A DNA stretch of 64,000 nt from Acidobacteriota bacterium (GCA_029776225.1 JAKOTR010000033.1:124001-188000), one strand, 5' to 3'. Counted from the first letter of the stretch, positions 53,813 to 63,790 are shown. Program-made: numbers and translations. Notes: generated from the letters alone by a model not told the origin.

Positions 53813-56410
53813 TTAGCGCTCCGGATCCAGCGGCTCGCGCACCTTGGCCGGATCGAACAGGCGCGGATTGATTGGGACCGCTTGATAGGGGGTGAAATCC
53901 GGCTCGCCGGTAAAACAGTCGCTCAGGTCCGAGGCGGCGGCGTCGAACAGGTTCAGGGGCGGCACGCCGAGCAGCCGGAAGATGGTCTTCAGGAGTCCGG
54001 GGAAGCTCGAATTCACGTGCGACACGTAGTTTCTGCGCGCGTAAGGGCTGGCCACCAGCAGCAGGGTGCGGTGGGAATCCACGTGGTCGACCCAGCCCTG
54101 CGCGCCGGCCTCGGTGACGAATATCGCCATCTGCGGCCACCATTTGGTGTTTGAGAGGTACTCGACGATGCGGCCCAGTGCATAGTCGTTATCCGCCATG
54201 TAGGAGGCCTGATACGGGTAGCCGTCCTCGGGACGGGCGGGCGCGAGGTGGTCCTGCGGCAGGCGTATGTAGATGAATCTGGGCAAGGGCTCGCCGCCCT
54301 TCACGTACTTGCTTTCGATCTCGGCGATGAACTGCGATGCCCGGAACTGGTCCGGGATGTTCATGTTGAACCCCGGATAATCGCGCGAGGTGTTGCGGTA
54401 AAGCGGTCCAGGCGCCGGCACGTTGGTGAGGACGCGCGCGCCGGTGGGCTTCAAACCTTCTCCTTTGTCGACGCCGGCCAGTTCAAAGCCTTCGCCGTAG
54501 CTGCGGAAACTGATTCCGTGGCGCTCGAGGTGGTGCCAGATAGCGCCGGCTTCCGGCAGCTCCTCCGGGTGCACCGAGGAACTGCCCTGGGGAAAGCTCA
54601 GCCGCCCGGGCGCGGTTGAGAGCCGGAAGTCCTTCTGGCCCCCGGAGGCCGCCAGCGCCGAGCTTACCGTCCAGGCGTTGGGATAGGCGCCGGTGAGCCA
54701 GTGGTGGCCGCACCCGTTCCCCTCCGAGTCGGCATAGAAGTTGTCGCTGAAAGCCCACCGCTCCGCCATGCGGTGGTGGTTCGGGGTGATGTTGACGGCC
54801 ATCATGATGGGCCGCTGCCGCAGCCCCTTGCGCTCGGAAGCGACGTTGGCATAGCGGCCGAAGCGCGCTAGCGTGGGTTCGGCGTTCACCGGACCGTTCG
54901 AAGCCGTTTCGATGTCCCCAAAGACCTCATCGAACGTGCGGTTCTCCTTCACGATGAGGACCACGTGGCGGATTGCCTGCGGCAGCGCGGCGGGAGGCTT
55001 TTCCCGTGGGCGGAAGCCGTTGTTCTCCAGCACCTGCGCGGTCAGTTTGTCGAACTCGCCGGCGTCGCGCAGCGGGAAGATGGTGACGCTGCCGCGGGAG
55101 AACGCGCCGGTGGAAAGATCGCCCGGCACGGGTCGGGGGTGACTGGGCCCGGTGCCGTGTCCTTTCGCGTTGGCCACGTACACCATCCCGCGGTCCTCCA
55201 GCACCCGGGTGGGGAACCATCCCACCGGGACGTGGCCCAGCACGCGCAGGTTCCGCGCGTCGATGACGCCGACGGCGTTAATGCCCGCCTCGGCCACCAG
55301 CACCCAGTTCATCTGCGGCACGTACTCCACCCCGATGGGAAGCACGCCGCGCAGGTTCTCCAGACCCGGGATCCGGATGGGGATCTCGGCGCGGACCCGG
55401 TTCGTGCGGGGATCGATCACGGTGACGTAATCGTTATGGGCGTTCGAAACGTACACGGCGTCCCGCGCGGCGGCGATACCGGACGGGCTGCTGCCGCCCA
55501 GGCTGCCGTCGCCGAACGGCTGTCCCGTGCGGATGAATGTTTCCAGCCGCGGCGCCTTCGGATCACTGAGGTCCACGACGGCCACGGAATTCGACTCCGG
55601 CGCATTGGGGTCTCCGAGGCCCGGGACATCCACCGGACCCAGCGCGGTTTCGCGCTTTGCCCCCGCTGAGGCCTCGGGAGAAGGAAATCCGAAGGCGGGA
55701 AAGGGCAATCCGGTTTCGCGGGCCTGAACCGGATCGGCACCCGGAACGGCTTGGTACTGAAACATTCCCAGGTTGGTGATGTATGCCTTGCGTTTGTCCG
55801 GGGAGAGCGCGATGGCGAACGGCAACCGCCCGGTCCGCACCGAGGCGATCACCCGGTGTCTCCGGGTATCGATCGCGGCCATGCGGAAATTCGCCTGGTC
55901 GAGTACGTACAGGATGCCGCGCTCGCGGTCGAGCGCGAGATCACCCGTGTAGCTGTCCTGGAAGCCGTCCACGTTGAGATCGTAGATGTGCTTTGTCGTG
56001 TGATTTGCCGGGTCGATCAACCGCACGCGGCCCGAGTTTCCTTCCGAAACGAACAGCGAGCGCTCGCTTTCGAAAGCCAGGCCCATGAACACGCTGCGCC
56101 AGCCGTCGCCCTCGCCCTCGCCTACCGGCGCGTCTTTCACCCACCAGTACGACTTGTCGCGGCGCAGCACCGTGAGCGAAGACCGCGGACCGCCGTTGGC
56201 GGTGACCACCAGGTTGCCGCTTGGGCTGATGGCGAGTCCGAAGGGGGCCGGTCCGGTGGCGTAAGAGCGCCCGAGCGGCGTGATCAGCCTGCCGCCGGGA
56301 AGAATGCTTTCTGCGCCGGGCCGGGGCAAAGCGGGACGCGTCCCGGCGGGCGCGGCATAGTCCGCTGCCGCCAGAACGCTGGATAGCAAAAGAAAAAGAA
56401 AGAAGTGCAT
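53813..56410 (-). CDS. YVTN beta-propeller/phosphoesterase (phospholipase C-like) protein
   Basis: The 865-residue secreted protein has a signal peptide (FFLFLLLSSVLAAA). Residues 30-440 form a YVTN/YncE-type beta-propeller with blades such as FGLAISPSGNLVVTANGG and RMAAIDTRRHRVIASVRTGR. Residues about 510-865 form a phosphoesterase domain of the phospholipase C/acid phosphatase superfamily: HVVLIVKENRTFDEVFGD, GNGCGHHWLTGAYPN, and HLAPARPEDGYPYQASYMAD, with AIFVTEAGAQGWVDHVDSHR as the metal site. Such fusions are known as surface phosphatases or phospholipases. The start at 56410 keeps the signal peptide compact; an upstream start at 56452 is possible. Confidence 0.88.
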   Translation of the reverse strand: MHFFLFLLLSSVLAAADYAAPAGTRPALPRPGAESILPGGRLITPLGRSYATGPAPFGLAISPSGNLVVTANGGPRSSLTVLRRDKSYWWVKDAPVGEGEGDGWRSVFMGLAFESERSLFVSEGNSGRVRLIDPANHTTKHIYDLNVDGFQDSYTGDLALDRERGILYVLDQANFRMAAIDTRRHRVIASVRTGRLPFAIALSPDKRKAYITNLGMFQYQAVPGADPVQARETGLPFPAFGFPSPEASAGAKRETALGPVDVPGLGDPNAPESNSVAVVDLSDPKAPRLETFIRTGQPFGDGSLGGSSPSGIAAARDAVYVSNAHNDYVTVIDPRTNRVRAEIPIRIPGLENLRGVLPIGVEYVPQMNWVLVAEAGINAVGVIDARNLRVLGHVPVGWFPTRVLEDRGMVYVANAKGHGTGPSHPRPVPGDLSTGAFSRGSVTIFPLRDAGEFDKLTAQVLENNGFRPREKPPAALPQAIRHVVLIVKENRTFDEVFGDIETASNGPVNAEPTLARFGRYANVASERKGLRQRPIMMAVNITPNHHRMAERWAFSDNFYADSEGNGCGHHWLTGAYPNAWTVSSALAASGGQKDFRLSTAPGRLSFPQGSSSVHPEELPEAGAIWHHLERHGISFRSYGEGFELAGVDKGEGLKPTGARVLTNVPAPGPLYRNTSRDYPGFNMNIPDQFRASQFIAEIESKYVKGGEPLPRFIYIRLPQDHLAPARPEDGYPYQASYMADNDYALGRIVEYLSNTKWWPQMAIFVTEAGAQGWVDHVDSHRTLLLVASPYARRNYVSHVNSSFPGLLKTIFRLLGVPPLNLFDAAASDLSDCFTGEPDFTPYQAVPINPRLFDPAKVREPLDPER

Positions 56411-56485
56411 GAATCCACGCTGCCCACCGGCAGCCATTTCAGTGTATGCCAATGTATGCAGAGCCGCGGAAACGGACGCCGCAAG

Positions 56486-57454
56486 CTATTTCGGCGGCTG
56501 GCTTGCCAGTTGCACCAGCGCCTCCAGAACCCGGACGCGCTGGGTGTCATTCACGATGAGATACCGGTGCTTCCCGCCGGGGCTTTCCGTGAAGTGCGTG
56601 CGGCCCTTTTCATCCGTGGAGATCTGCCCGGGCGGCGACAAGGAGAAGTAGCCTCGGTCCGGGCGAACGGCGTAAAGCACGGCGGTCAGGTCCCAGGTTT
56701 GGCGGTCATAGGGCATTTTCTTATAGGCCCGGTAGGCATCCACGATAGGATGATTCTCGACGTACCGGTAATCGCGCTCGATGCTGACGGCCGGGTATAG
56801 GATCGAATTGCCGATTTCCAGCCCGCTCGCCACGATCGGCGTCGGCCATTCGGCGAACACCTTCCGCGATGCGGGCAGATCGGTCTTCACGTTGTACTCC
56901 GCGATTCCGGTCGGAAACGCGCCCGCCATCACGACCAGCAGCCGCACTTTGCGCGCGATCAGGTCGCGGTCGGTATCGAGCAGCCGCGCCATGTTGGTGA
57001 AGAAGCCCACCTGGACGATGGTGACCGAGTTGTCCGGCTGCGATTCCAGGACGCGGCGCAGCACGGTGGAAGCATCCGGCGCCGTGCTGCCGTCGTTCAA
57101 CCGCCGCGGGTACACGGGCGTGCCATCGGCTCGCTTCCGCTCGCAGGGAACGCGGATCATCGCGCTATCCTCGGGCGTTTTGCCGTTTTTCACGACGCCG
57201 ATCGGGATATCCGGGCGCCCGTAGAACGTGTTGACCAGATCGACGTAAGGCGCGGCATAGCGGTTGTCCTTGGTGAGGGTGACCGCGAGCAGTTTGGCCT
57301 CACCGCGGCTTTCCAGCGCGTGCAGGACGGCGAGCGCCAGCGCATCGTCCACATCGTTGCCCATGTCCGTGTCGAATATGATGGGCACCGGCTGGGCGTG
57401 TGCCGCGCAGACCGAAGCCAGGAGCATGAACAGAACCACCAAACTGTGTTTCAC
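56486..57454 (-). CDS. inosine/uridine-preferring nucleoside hydrolase family protein, secreted
   Basis: This 322-residue protein has a signal peptide (LVVLFMLLASVCAAHAQ) and the nucleoside hydrolase fingerprint FDTDMGNDVDDALAL, the calcium-binding Asp cluster. NSVTIVQVGFFTNMARLL and AEYNVKTDLPAS, with the later DLTAVLYAV, fit the fold. It cleaves N-ribosidic bonds, probably in the periplasm for nucleoside salvage. I chose the GTG at 57454, which gives a regular signal peptide; it is divergent from the next gene with 16 bp between starts. No ribosome site is clear. Confidence 0.88.
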   Translation of the reverse strand: MKHSLVVLFMLLASVCAAHAQPVPIIFDTDMGNDVDDALALAVLHALESRGEAKLLAVTLTKDNRYAAPYVDLVNTFYGRPDIPIGVVKNGKTPEDSAMIRVPCERKRADGTPVYPRRLNDGSTAPDASTVLRRVLESQPDNSVTIVQVGFFTNMARLLDTDRDLIARKVRLLVVMAGAFPTGIAEYNVKTDLPASRKVFAEWPTPIVASGLEIGNSILYPAVSIERDYRYVENHPIVDAYRAYKKMPYDRQTWDLTAVLYAVRPDRGYFSLSPPGQISTDEKGRTHFTESPGGKHRYLIVNDTQRVRVLEALVQLASQPPK

Positions 57455-57470
57455 GGCTGCATAGTAGCAG

Positions 57471-58073
57471 ATGTGGCAGTCTAGAGGTATGCTGCTGGTT
57501 CCCCGCTCCGTCCGCACACCGGGCTGTCCGGACACTCGCTCGCTGCCGGCGAGACTGATGCTTGCGCTGATCGCCGCCGCTCTCGCCATCGCGCCTGCCG
57601 CTTGTAAACGGCCGCAGCCGCGGGTCGAGCCGATCGAGGACGGCAATCAGCCTGCATTGAGTTCCCTCCACGCGGCCAACCTCCGCGCCGCCACCCAGTT
57701 CCTCGAGGGCGTCCATGAGCTGGAAAACAACACCTTCCGCTGGACGCAGCGCCGGTTCTCCGTGGTTCTTCAGCCGCCGGCGGGAGCCGAGAAGGCGGGG
57801 GCGCGGCTTGAGTTCCGGTTCGTATTGCCGGAGAGCGTCATTTCGCGCCGGAAGGCGGTCACGTTGTCGGCGGCAATAGAAGGGCACGCGCTCAAGCCGG
57901 AAACCTACACGGCGGAAGGCGAACACGTTTACGTCCGCGACGTGCCCGCTTCAGCGTTTACCGAAGCCCCGGTAAAAGCCGATTTCGAGCTTGACAAGTA
58001 TCTCGCTGCCGGAGAGGTGGAAACGCGCGAGCTTGGAATCCTGTTCCTGAGCGCGTCCCTGCTGCCACGCTGA
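57471..58073 (+). CDS. probable lipoprotein of unknown function
   Basis: The 200-residue protein has a lipoprotein-type signal (LMLALIAAALAIAPAAC), with the lipidated Cys near residue 46 from the ATG at 57471. ATGs at 57489 and 57558 would give shorter, more normal signal lengths, so the start is uncertain. The mature part of about 150 residues is beta-rich (FRWTQRRFSVVLQP, RLEFRFVLPESVI) and ends LGILFLSASLLPR. No domain is recognised. It converges with the fabF-like gene. Confidence 0.65.
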   Translation: MWQSRGMLLVPRSVRTPGCPDTRSLPARLMLALIAAALAIAPAACKRPQPRVEPIEDGNQPALSSLHAANLRAATQFLEGVHELENNTFRWTQRRFSVVLQPPAGAEKAGARLEFRFVLPESVISRRKAVTLSAAIEGHALKPETYTAEGEHVYVRDVPASAFTEAPVKADFELDKYLAAGEVETRELGILFLSASLLPR

Positions 58074-58114
58074 AAACGGCCGGCTCGACCGGCGTTTTTG
58101 GCCTACGCCCGGCG

Positions 58115-59365
58115 CTAAGCTACTTTACGCAACAGAAGCGCCGAATTCTTGCTGCCGAACGCGATGCAGTTGCACAGGGCGTACTCTATGTCCGCGCACC
58201 GTCCGATGTCGGTGACGTAGTCGAGGTCGCACTCCGGGTCGGGCACATCGAGATTGATGGTGGGCGGCAGCACGCCGTCGCGCATGGCCAGCAGGGTGGC
58301 CGCAACTCCCGCCGCTCCGCAAGCGCCCTGCGGGTGGCCGATGATGCTTTTCACCGACGAGCCGGCCAGCTTCCACGCGTGGCCGTCGAAGGCCAGGTGC
58401 GTGGCGCGGGTCTCGATGCGGTCATTCAGCTCGGTGGAGGTCCCGTGGTAGTTGATGTATTGCACGGCGTCGGGCGGAATGCCGCCCTCCTCGATCGCCA
58501 GGCGCATGGCGCGCGCAGGCTCCTCGCCGCATTCCTCCAGCCGCACGCGATGGTACGCCTCGCAGGTGGAGCCATAGCCGGCGATCTCGCCATAGATCTT
58601 TGCGCCGCGGGCGCGGGCCCGCTCCATCTCTTCCAGGACGACAAACCACGATCCTTCGGCGAGGACGAACCCGTCGCGGTCGCGGGAAAACGGACGCGAG
58701 GCGCGCTCGGGCTGGTGGTTCCAGCGCGTCGTCATGATTCTCATGAGCATGAACCCGCGCAGGATCAGCGGGGTGATGGGAGCGTCCACTCCTCCGGCCA
58801 CGATGGCGTCCAGCACTCCGGCGCGAATATTCCGGTAGGCGTATCCAATGGCGTCGGTCGAGGAGGTGCAGCCGGTGGAGATCACGTGACTGAGCCCGCG
58901 AAAGCCAAACCGCATGGAGACTTCCCCGGCCAGCGTCCCGATCGTGCCGGTGGGGATGACATAGACGCTGCACTGGCGTTCCTTGCCCGCGTAATACAGC
59001 CGGTATTGCTCCTCGGTGAATTCCTGGCTGCCCCCGCCGGAGCCTACGATCACCCCTATGCCGCGCAGTTCCTCGCGAGACATGCCGTGGGGTTCCAGTC
59101 CGGCATCGGACAGCGCTTCCTCGACCGCGGCGATCGCCAGCGGCGCCACGCGGGAGACGTGCGGCCTGTCCTTGGGAGCGATGTACTTCTCCTCGCTGAA
59201 TCCGACTATCTCTCCGGCCACCTGAACGGCGTAATTGGAAACGTCAAAACGGGAGATGCGCCGGACCCCGCTGCGGCCGTTGCGGGTGGCTTCCCAGAAA
59301 GCCTCTCTTCCGATGCCGTTCGGACTTACGGCCCCGATTCCTGTTACCACTACCCTGCGGTTCAT
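58115..59365 (-). CDS. fabF: beta-ketoacyl-ACP synthase II-like
   Basis: The protein condenses malonyl-ACP with an acyl chain. It has 416 residues and the Cys-His-His triad: Cys in ISTGCTSSTDAIGYA, His in NYHGTSTELND and His in SVKSIIGHPQGACGAAG. It opens RRVVVTGIGAVSPNGIG. I chose the ATG at 59365 with GGAG six bases upstream. Stand-alone FabF-like enzymes can serve fatty acid, polyene or hopanoid-linked lipid synthesis. No acyl carrier protein or other fab gene is adjacent, so housekeeping versus specialised use is open. Confidence 0.88.
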   Translation of the reverse strand: MNRRVVVTGIGAVSPNGIGREAFWEATRNGRSGVRRISRFDVSNYAVQVAGEIVGFSEEKYIAPKDRPHVSRVAPLAIAAVEEALSDAGLEPHGMSREELRGIGVIVGSGGGSQEFTEEQYRLYYAGKERQCSVYVIPTGTIGTLAGEVSMRFGFRGLSHVISTGCTSSTDAIGYAYRNIRAGVLDAIVAGGVDAPITPLILRGFMLMRIMTTRWNHQPERASRPFSRDRDGFVLAEGSWFVVLEEMERARARGAKIYGEIAGYGSTCEAYHRVRLEECGEEPARAMRLAIEEGGIPPDAVQYINYHGTSTELNDRIETRATHLAFDGHAWKLAGSSVKSIIGHPQGACGAAGVAATLLAMRDGVLPPTINLDVPDPECDLDYVTDIGRCADIEYALCNCIAFGSKNSALLLRKVA

Positions 59366-59432
59366 CCCCATCTCCACGCTAGCTATTACTGGGCGAATGT
59401 GGCGTGCGCTTGTGCTAGTATAGGCTCTTTTA

Positions 59433-59960
59433 ATGGGTCCCGGGAATCAGCGGCGGGCATCTCCATTGGTTCTCTGCGCACTCGCGGGTGTCGAGACGGG
59501 GATTCTGGGAGGCCTGGCGATGCTCGGATGGCTGGCTGCAAGCTCCGCTCTTGACCGGCAATCAATTTGGATCGTTCCGAACCTGCTGGGCTCGGTGTTT
59601 TACGGCCGCGATGTGCTGCGGCGCAGCTTTGGCTGGGTCACAATGGATGGCCTGGCGCTCCACTTTTTCGTGTCCGGATTGATCGGACTGGCGTTTGGCC
59701 TCTCGGCCGGCAGGTCCCGCAACCGCCTGCGGGTGGCGCTGCTGGGTATTGCGGCCGGATTGGTCTGGTACTATTTTTCGGAGGCGTTGTTTTGGAGGAA
59801 GCTGGGGGTGGTGGCGAGAATCTACGGCCCGCCGCGATCCCTGCTGCTGGCGCACTTGATTTACGGTCTTATCTTGGCGCGGTTCCCTAGCGCCCTGGCC
59901 TCGCTCGAGCGGCATGTTCACGGCGAGCCGGTTTCCGCCCCGAAGCCCCTGGAGCCGTAA
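59433..59960 (+). CDS. small integral membrane protein of unknown function
   Basis: The 175-residue protein has four predicted helices: LCALAGVETGILGGLAMLGW, a second around ALHFFVSGLIGLAFGLSAG, a third at ALLGIAAGLVWYYFSEALFW, and a fourth at SLLLAHLIYGLILARF. Short loops have conserved-looking polar residues (PNLLGSVFYGRDVL). The C terminus is polar. A TATAGG box lies 25 bp upstream. No function is recognised. Confidence 0.65.
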   Translation: MGPGNQRRASPLVLCALAGVETGILGGLAMLGWLAASSALDRQSIWIVPNLLGSVFYGRDVLRRSFGWVTMDGLALHFFVSGLIGLAFGLSAGRSRNRLRVALLGIAAGLVWYYFSEALFWRKLGVVARIYGPPRSLLLAHLIYGLILARFPSALASLERHVHGEPVSAPKPLEP

Positions 59961-60099
59961 GCTTGCGTTTGCAAATACACCCGACCCAATCAGTTAGAAT
60001 GATAGGTTCAGTTCTGCGCTGTGTGGGACCAAGGGTGAAACCGCGCTATCGGATTCGACGTCGTAAGGGAAGCGCAGAGTGGAGAGGAACTAGATTTGC

Positions 60100-63084
60100 A
60101 TGAAGTTTGACAGGCCCGGGCGCCTGCTCGCACTATTCGTTTGCGCCTGTTCATTGAGTTCGGTTGCACGGGCGCAAGAGGCGGCGGCGCCCCAGCAGAA
60201 GCAGCAGCCGAGTCCTTTCGAATCGGTTCCGCAAGCCACTGAGCCGGCCAAGCCGTCCACTCAGAAGCAGCAGCCAAGTCCATTCGAATCGGTTCCGGAG
60301 GCCAAAGAGCCGGCCGAGCCCACTCCAGAGACCAAACCGCAGCTAGAGGCCCCGAAGACCGCCGTGGAGCCCAAACCGCCGGCTGAGGCGAAGCAGATCA
60401 TTGAAGCCATCGAATTCCGCGGCGCACGCCGCGTTCCGCAGGACACCCTCCGCGCGATGATCTTCAGCAAGAAGGGGGATTACTACGATCCGGAAACCCT
60501 GCGGCGTGACTTCATGGCGCTGTGGAACACCGGGCGCTTCGACGACATCACGCTGGAACGGGAAGACGGCCCCGCCGGCGTCATCCTGCGGTTCATCGTG
60601 GTGGAACGGCCGGTGGTGCGGTCCATCAAGTACGAAGGGATCAAGTCGGTAACCGTTTCGGAAATCCTAGACCGTTTTAAGGAACGGCGCGTCGGGCTTT
60701 CCGTGGAAACGCAATACGACCAGAACAAGGTCAACCGCGCCAGCGTGGTTCTCAAGGAGTTTCTCGCCGAACGCGGCCGCCAGTACGCGACCGTTACCCC
60801 GGAGATCCGGCAGATTCCGCCGTCCTCTCTCGAAGTAACGTTCCGGGTCAATGAAGGTCCCAAGGTCAAGGTAGGCCGCATAGACATCCAGAACAACCAG
60901 ATCTTCAGCGACCGCGCAGTCATCCGCGCGATGAGAAATCTGCGCCCCATCGGCATCCCCCGCTCCATCTTGCTGGAAAACCTGTTCTCGAAGACCTACG
61001 ACCTCTCCAAGCTCGAACAGGACAAGGAAATGATCCGCAACTTCTACCAGGAGCGCGGATACTTCATGGCGCGGCCGCTGGACCACACGGTCACCATGCG
61101 CCAGGTCGGCGGCGGCAAGTTCCGCGTTCCCCTGTTCTATATGAACAGGCCGGGCATCCGGGCGGATATTACCATCCCGGTGGAGGAAGGGCGCCTCTAT
61201 AGGATCCGCAACTTCAACTACGTCGGGATGAAGCTTTTCAAGGTGCCGGAAGCCTTGACGCCGCAGTTGTTCAAAATGGGGCCGGGTGACGTCTTTTCGG
61301 TCGAGAAATTCCGTAAGGGCCTCGAGCAACTGCGCGAACTATACGGAACGTTCGGCTATATCGACTTCGTGCCCGATCCCTATCCGGAACCCATTCCGGG
61401 CACGGACCAGATCGATATCACGATCAACGTCGACGAGGGCAAGCAGTTTTTCGTCCGCCGCATCGATTTCTCGGGCAACACGACGACGCGCGACAAGGTG
61501 ATCCGCCGCGAGCTGCTGCTGGATGAAGGCGACATGTTCCGCAGCAACATGTGGGAGTTGAGCATTCTCCGCCTCAACCAGCTCGGTTACTTCGAGCAAT
61601 TGAAGAAAGAGGACGCGGCGCAGATCACCCGCGACCCCCGGAGCAACACGGTCGATATTCTGCTGAAGGTCAAGGAGCGCGGCAAGAACACCGTCGGGTT
61701 GACCGGAGGCGTGTCCGGAATCGCCGGCAGCTTTGTAGGATTCAATTACTCAACCAACAATTTCCTCGGGCTCGGAGAGACGCTCTCGATCGATTCGCAG
61801 CTTGGCGACCGCCTTCAGAACGTCACCTTTGGATTCACCGAGCCTTACTTTTTGGACCGGCCGATCCAGTTGGGCTTCACCGTGTTCACCCAGCGCTTCA
61901 ATTACGACTACGGCCGCGAAGTTTCGCTGTTCACCGGCCGCAACTACGTTCCGTACTTCGAAGCGCTCGGCAAGGAAAACCTGATGAACTACGTCTCCAA
62001 CGGGAGAGGGTTCACGGTGTTCACCAGCTATCCGCTGCGGCGGAGCTTCGCGCGCATCGGGCTGAGCTACGGTTACAGCAGTTCCCGCTATGAGCCGCTC
62101 ACCGAGGCGGCCAAGGCGTACTTCAACTACAGCAGTTTCCAGGACCTGTCGGGCCCGAACTCGCTGACGGGCATCCGCACCAGCCAGATCATTCCTTCTT
62201 ACACCTACAACACGGTGAACCACCCGATTAATCCGACCGCCGGGAAGAGCATTTCGATTTCTCTGGGGATTGCGGGCAGCATTCTGGGCGGGAACGTGAA
62301 CATGGTCCAGCCCACGATCGAGACCCGCTACTTCCGCCCGTCACCGTTCAAGCCGAACCACATTCTGGCGTTCCGGTTCTTGGGAGCGTTTGTCACCGGC
62401 TACGGCGGGAAAGTAGCGCCGCCGTTCAACCGCTACTACATCGGCGGCGAGCAGGACGTCCGCGGCTTCGAGATCTGGGGTATCAGCCCGATCACATTCG
62501 TCCCGAGTGAGACGGTCGCCCCGGTCTTGAACGCCGATGGTTCGGCGCGCCTGCAGAAGGTTCTCGAGAACGGCGTTGAGAAGTTTGTTCCCGTAACACA
62601 GCGGATTCCGATTTATCAGTTTGTGCCGGTCGGCGGAGACACGCAGTTAATTGGCAATTTCGAATACCGGATTCCGATCGCGGGACCGGTAACCCTGGCG
62701 GCGTTTTTCGATGCCGGGATGAACAAGATCATCAGGCCAAGTCAGCTTGCGCTGAATCCCAGCCGCCTGGTGGAACTGAACAGCACGTTCCCCTCGGCGG
62801 GCTTCGACGGCAAGCCAAGAATCGCGCCGGGCACCCAAAGGATTCGCACCTCCACCGGCCTGGAGTTGCAAGTGCTGCTGCCGGTTGTCAATGCTCCGTT
62901 CCGGATCTACTGGGCGTACAACCCCACTGTCGTGCGGACACTCGTTCAGCCGCCGATTGTGGCGGACCGCTCGATGTTCCCGAACGAGATGACTTTCCTG
63001 AACGCAGTATCTCAGTACGGGTCGGTGATACCGTACATCGAACCGAGAAGGACGTTCCGCTTTACTATCGGACGGACGTTCTAG
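60100..63084 (+). CDS. bamA: outer membrane protein assembly factor BamA
   Basis: BamA inserts beta-barrel proteins into the outer membrane. The 994-residue protein has a signal peptide (LLALFVCACSLSSVARA), an unusual Gln/Pro-rich linker with a 22-residue direct repeat (PSPFESVPxAxEPA), five POTRA domains from about residue 100 to 560, and a sixteen-strand barrel. The L6 lock motif VRGFE is in GGEQDVRGFEIWG, and the protein ends RFTIGRTF with the terminal Phe recognised by the BAM complex. It is longer than the E. coli protein (810), partly because of the linker and long barrel loops. It precedes skp, as in many bacteria. Confidence 0.95.
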   Translation: MKFDRPGRLLALFVCACSLSSVARAQEAAAPQQKQQPSPFESVPQATEPAKPSTQKQQPSPFESVPEAKEPAEPTPETKPQLEAPKTAVEPKPPAEAKQIIEAIEFRGARRVPQDTLRAMIFSKKGDYYDPETLRRDFMALWNTGRFDDITLEREDGPAGVILRFIVVERPVVRSIKYEGIKSVTVSEILDRFKERRVGLSVETQYDQNKVNRASVVLKEFLAERGRQYATVTPEIRQIPPSSLEVTFRVNEGPKVKVGRIDIQNNQIFSDRAVIRAMRNLRPIGIPRSILLENLFSKTYDLSKLEQDKEMIRNFYQERGYFMARPLDHTVTMRQVGGGKFRVPLFYMNRPGIRADITIPVEEGRLYRIRNFNYVGMKLFKVPEALTPQLFKMGPGDVFSVEKFRKGLEQLRELYGTFGYIDFVPDPYPEPIPGTDQIDITINVDEGKQFFVRRIDFSGNTTTRDKVIRRELLLDEGDMFRSNMWELSILRLNQLGYFEQLKKEDAAQITRDPRSNTVDILLKVKERGKNTVGLTGGVSGIAGSFVGFNYSTNNFLGLGETLSIDSQLGDRLQNVTFGFTEPYFLDRPIQLGFTVFTQRFNYDYGREVSLFTGRNYVPYFEALGKENLMNYVSNGRGFTVFTSYPLRRSFARIGLSYGYSSSRYEPLTEAAKAYFNYSSFQDLSGPNSLTGIRTSQIIPSYTYNTVNHPINPTAGKSISISLGIAGSILGGNVNMVQPTIETRYFRPSPFKPNHILAFRFLGAFVTGYGGKVAPPFNRYYIGGEQDVRGFEIWGISPITFVPSETVAPVLNADGSARLQKVLENGVEKFVPVTQRIPIYQFVPVGGDTQLIGNFEYRIPIAGPVTLAAFFDAGMNKIIRPSQLALNPSRLVELNSTFPSAGFDGKPRIAPGTQRIRTSTGLELQVLLPVVNAPFRIYWAYNPTVVRTLVQPPIVADRSMFPNEMTFLNAVSQYGSVIPYIEPRRTFRFTIGRTF

Positions 63085-63154
63085 CCGCGGCGTATGCGCG
63101 GCGCGGTCGAGCGCGGTATGTTATGATCAGGAAATTCAAAGGAGTTTGAAAACC

Positions 63155-63745
63155 GTGAGAAAGCTTGCGTTTGCGGCCCCGCTGGTGGCGATGGGCTGCG
63201 GGATGATTGCGTTCGCCCAGAGCGGTCCTCCCACCAAGGTGGGAATTATCCACATCCACAACGCTATCATTCAGACCAAGGACGGCCAAAAAGCCGCGGC
63301 GGAAATGGACGCCAAGTTCGCCCCCAAACGAAAAGAACTCGACGAGAAGCAGAGCGAACTTGCCAAGCTGCAGACCCAGTACCGCAATAGCGCGAACACG
63401 ATGAGCGAGGAGGCGAGGCAGAAGCTCGCGCGCGAGATCGATCAAAAGACCAAGATGCTCCAGCGGGACATGGATGACGCCCAGGCGGAGTTCGAGCAGG
63501 AACAGCAGCGGATCTTGAATGAGCTCGGCCAGAAGATGATGGTCGTCATCGACAAGTACGCCAACGACCGCGGGTTCTCGCTGATTCTCGACGTCAGCTC
63601 TCCCCAAACACCCGTGCTCTACGCTTCGAACACCATCGATATCACGCGGGACATCATCGAGCTCTACGACAAGAACTCCGGTCTGCCCGGCGAGGCAAAG
63701 CCGGCCGCCGAGGCGAAGCCGGCTGCCACCGCGCCCCCCAAGTAG
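63155..63745 (+). CDS. skp: periplasmic chaperone Skp/OmpH family
   Basis: Skp carries unfolded outer-membrane proteins to the BAM complex. The 196-residue protein has a signal peptide (LAFAAPLVAMGCGMIAFA), the strand VGIIHIHNAII, and a long coiled coil (about residues 45-135) forming the tentacles, for example RKELDEKQSELAKLQTQY and MDDAQAEFEQEQQRILNEL. It ends with the strand GFSLILDVS and an Ala/Pro/Lys-rich tail. I prefer the GTG at 63155, eight to ten bases after GGAGTT, over the TTG at 63146, which touches that ribosome site. It follows bamA by 70 bp. Confidence 0.92.
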   Translation: MRKLAFAAPLVAMGCGMIAFAQSGPPTKVGIIHIHNAIIQTKDGQKAAAEMDAKFAPKRKELDEKQSELAKLQTQYRNSANTMSEEARQKLAREIDQKTKMLQRDMDDAQAEFEQEQQRILNELGQKMMVVIDKYANDRGFSLILDVSSPQTPVLYASNTIDITRDIIELYDKNSGLPGEAKPAAEAKPAATAPPK

Positions 63746-63764
63746 CCCTGAAGCGGCGCTCCCG

Positions 63765-63790
63765 CCCGCGCGGTCTCGGACCGGCGCGGG
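63765..63790. terminator. GC-rich stem-loop between skp and the convergent edge gene
   Basis: CCCGCGC (63765-63771) and GCGCGGG (63784-63790) form a stem continued by GGTC/GACC with a 3-nt loop and a single bulged G. It lies between convergent genes and could stop transcription from both sides. There is no T tract, so this is by shape only. Confidence 0.5.
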
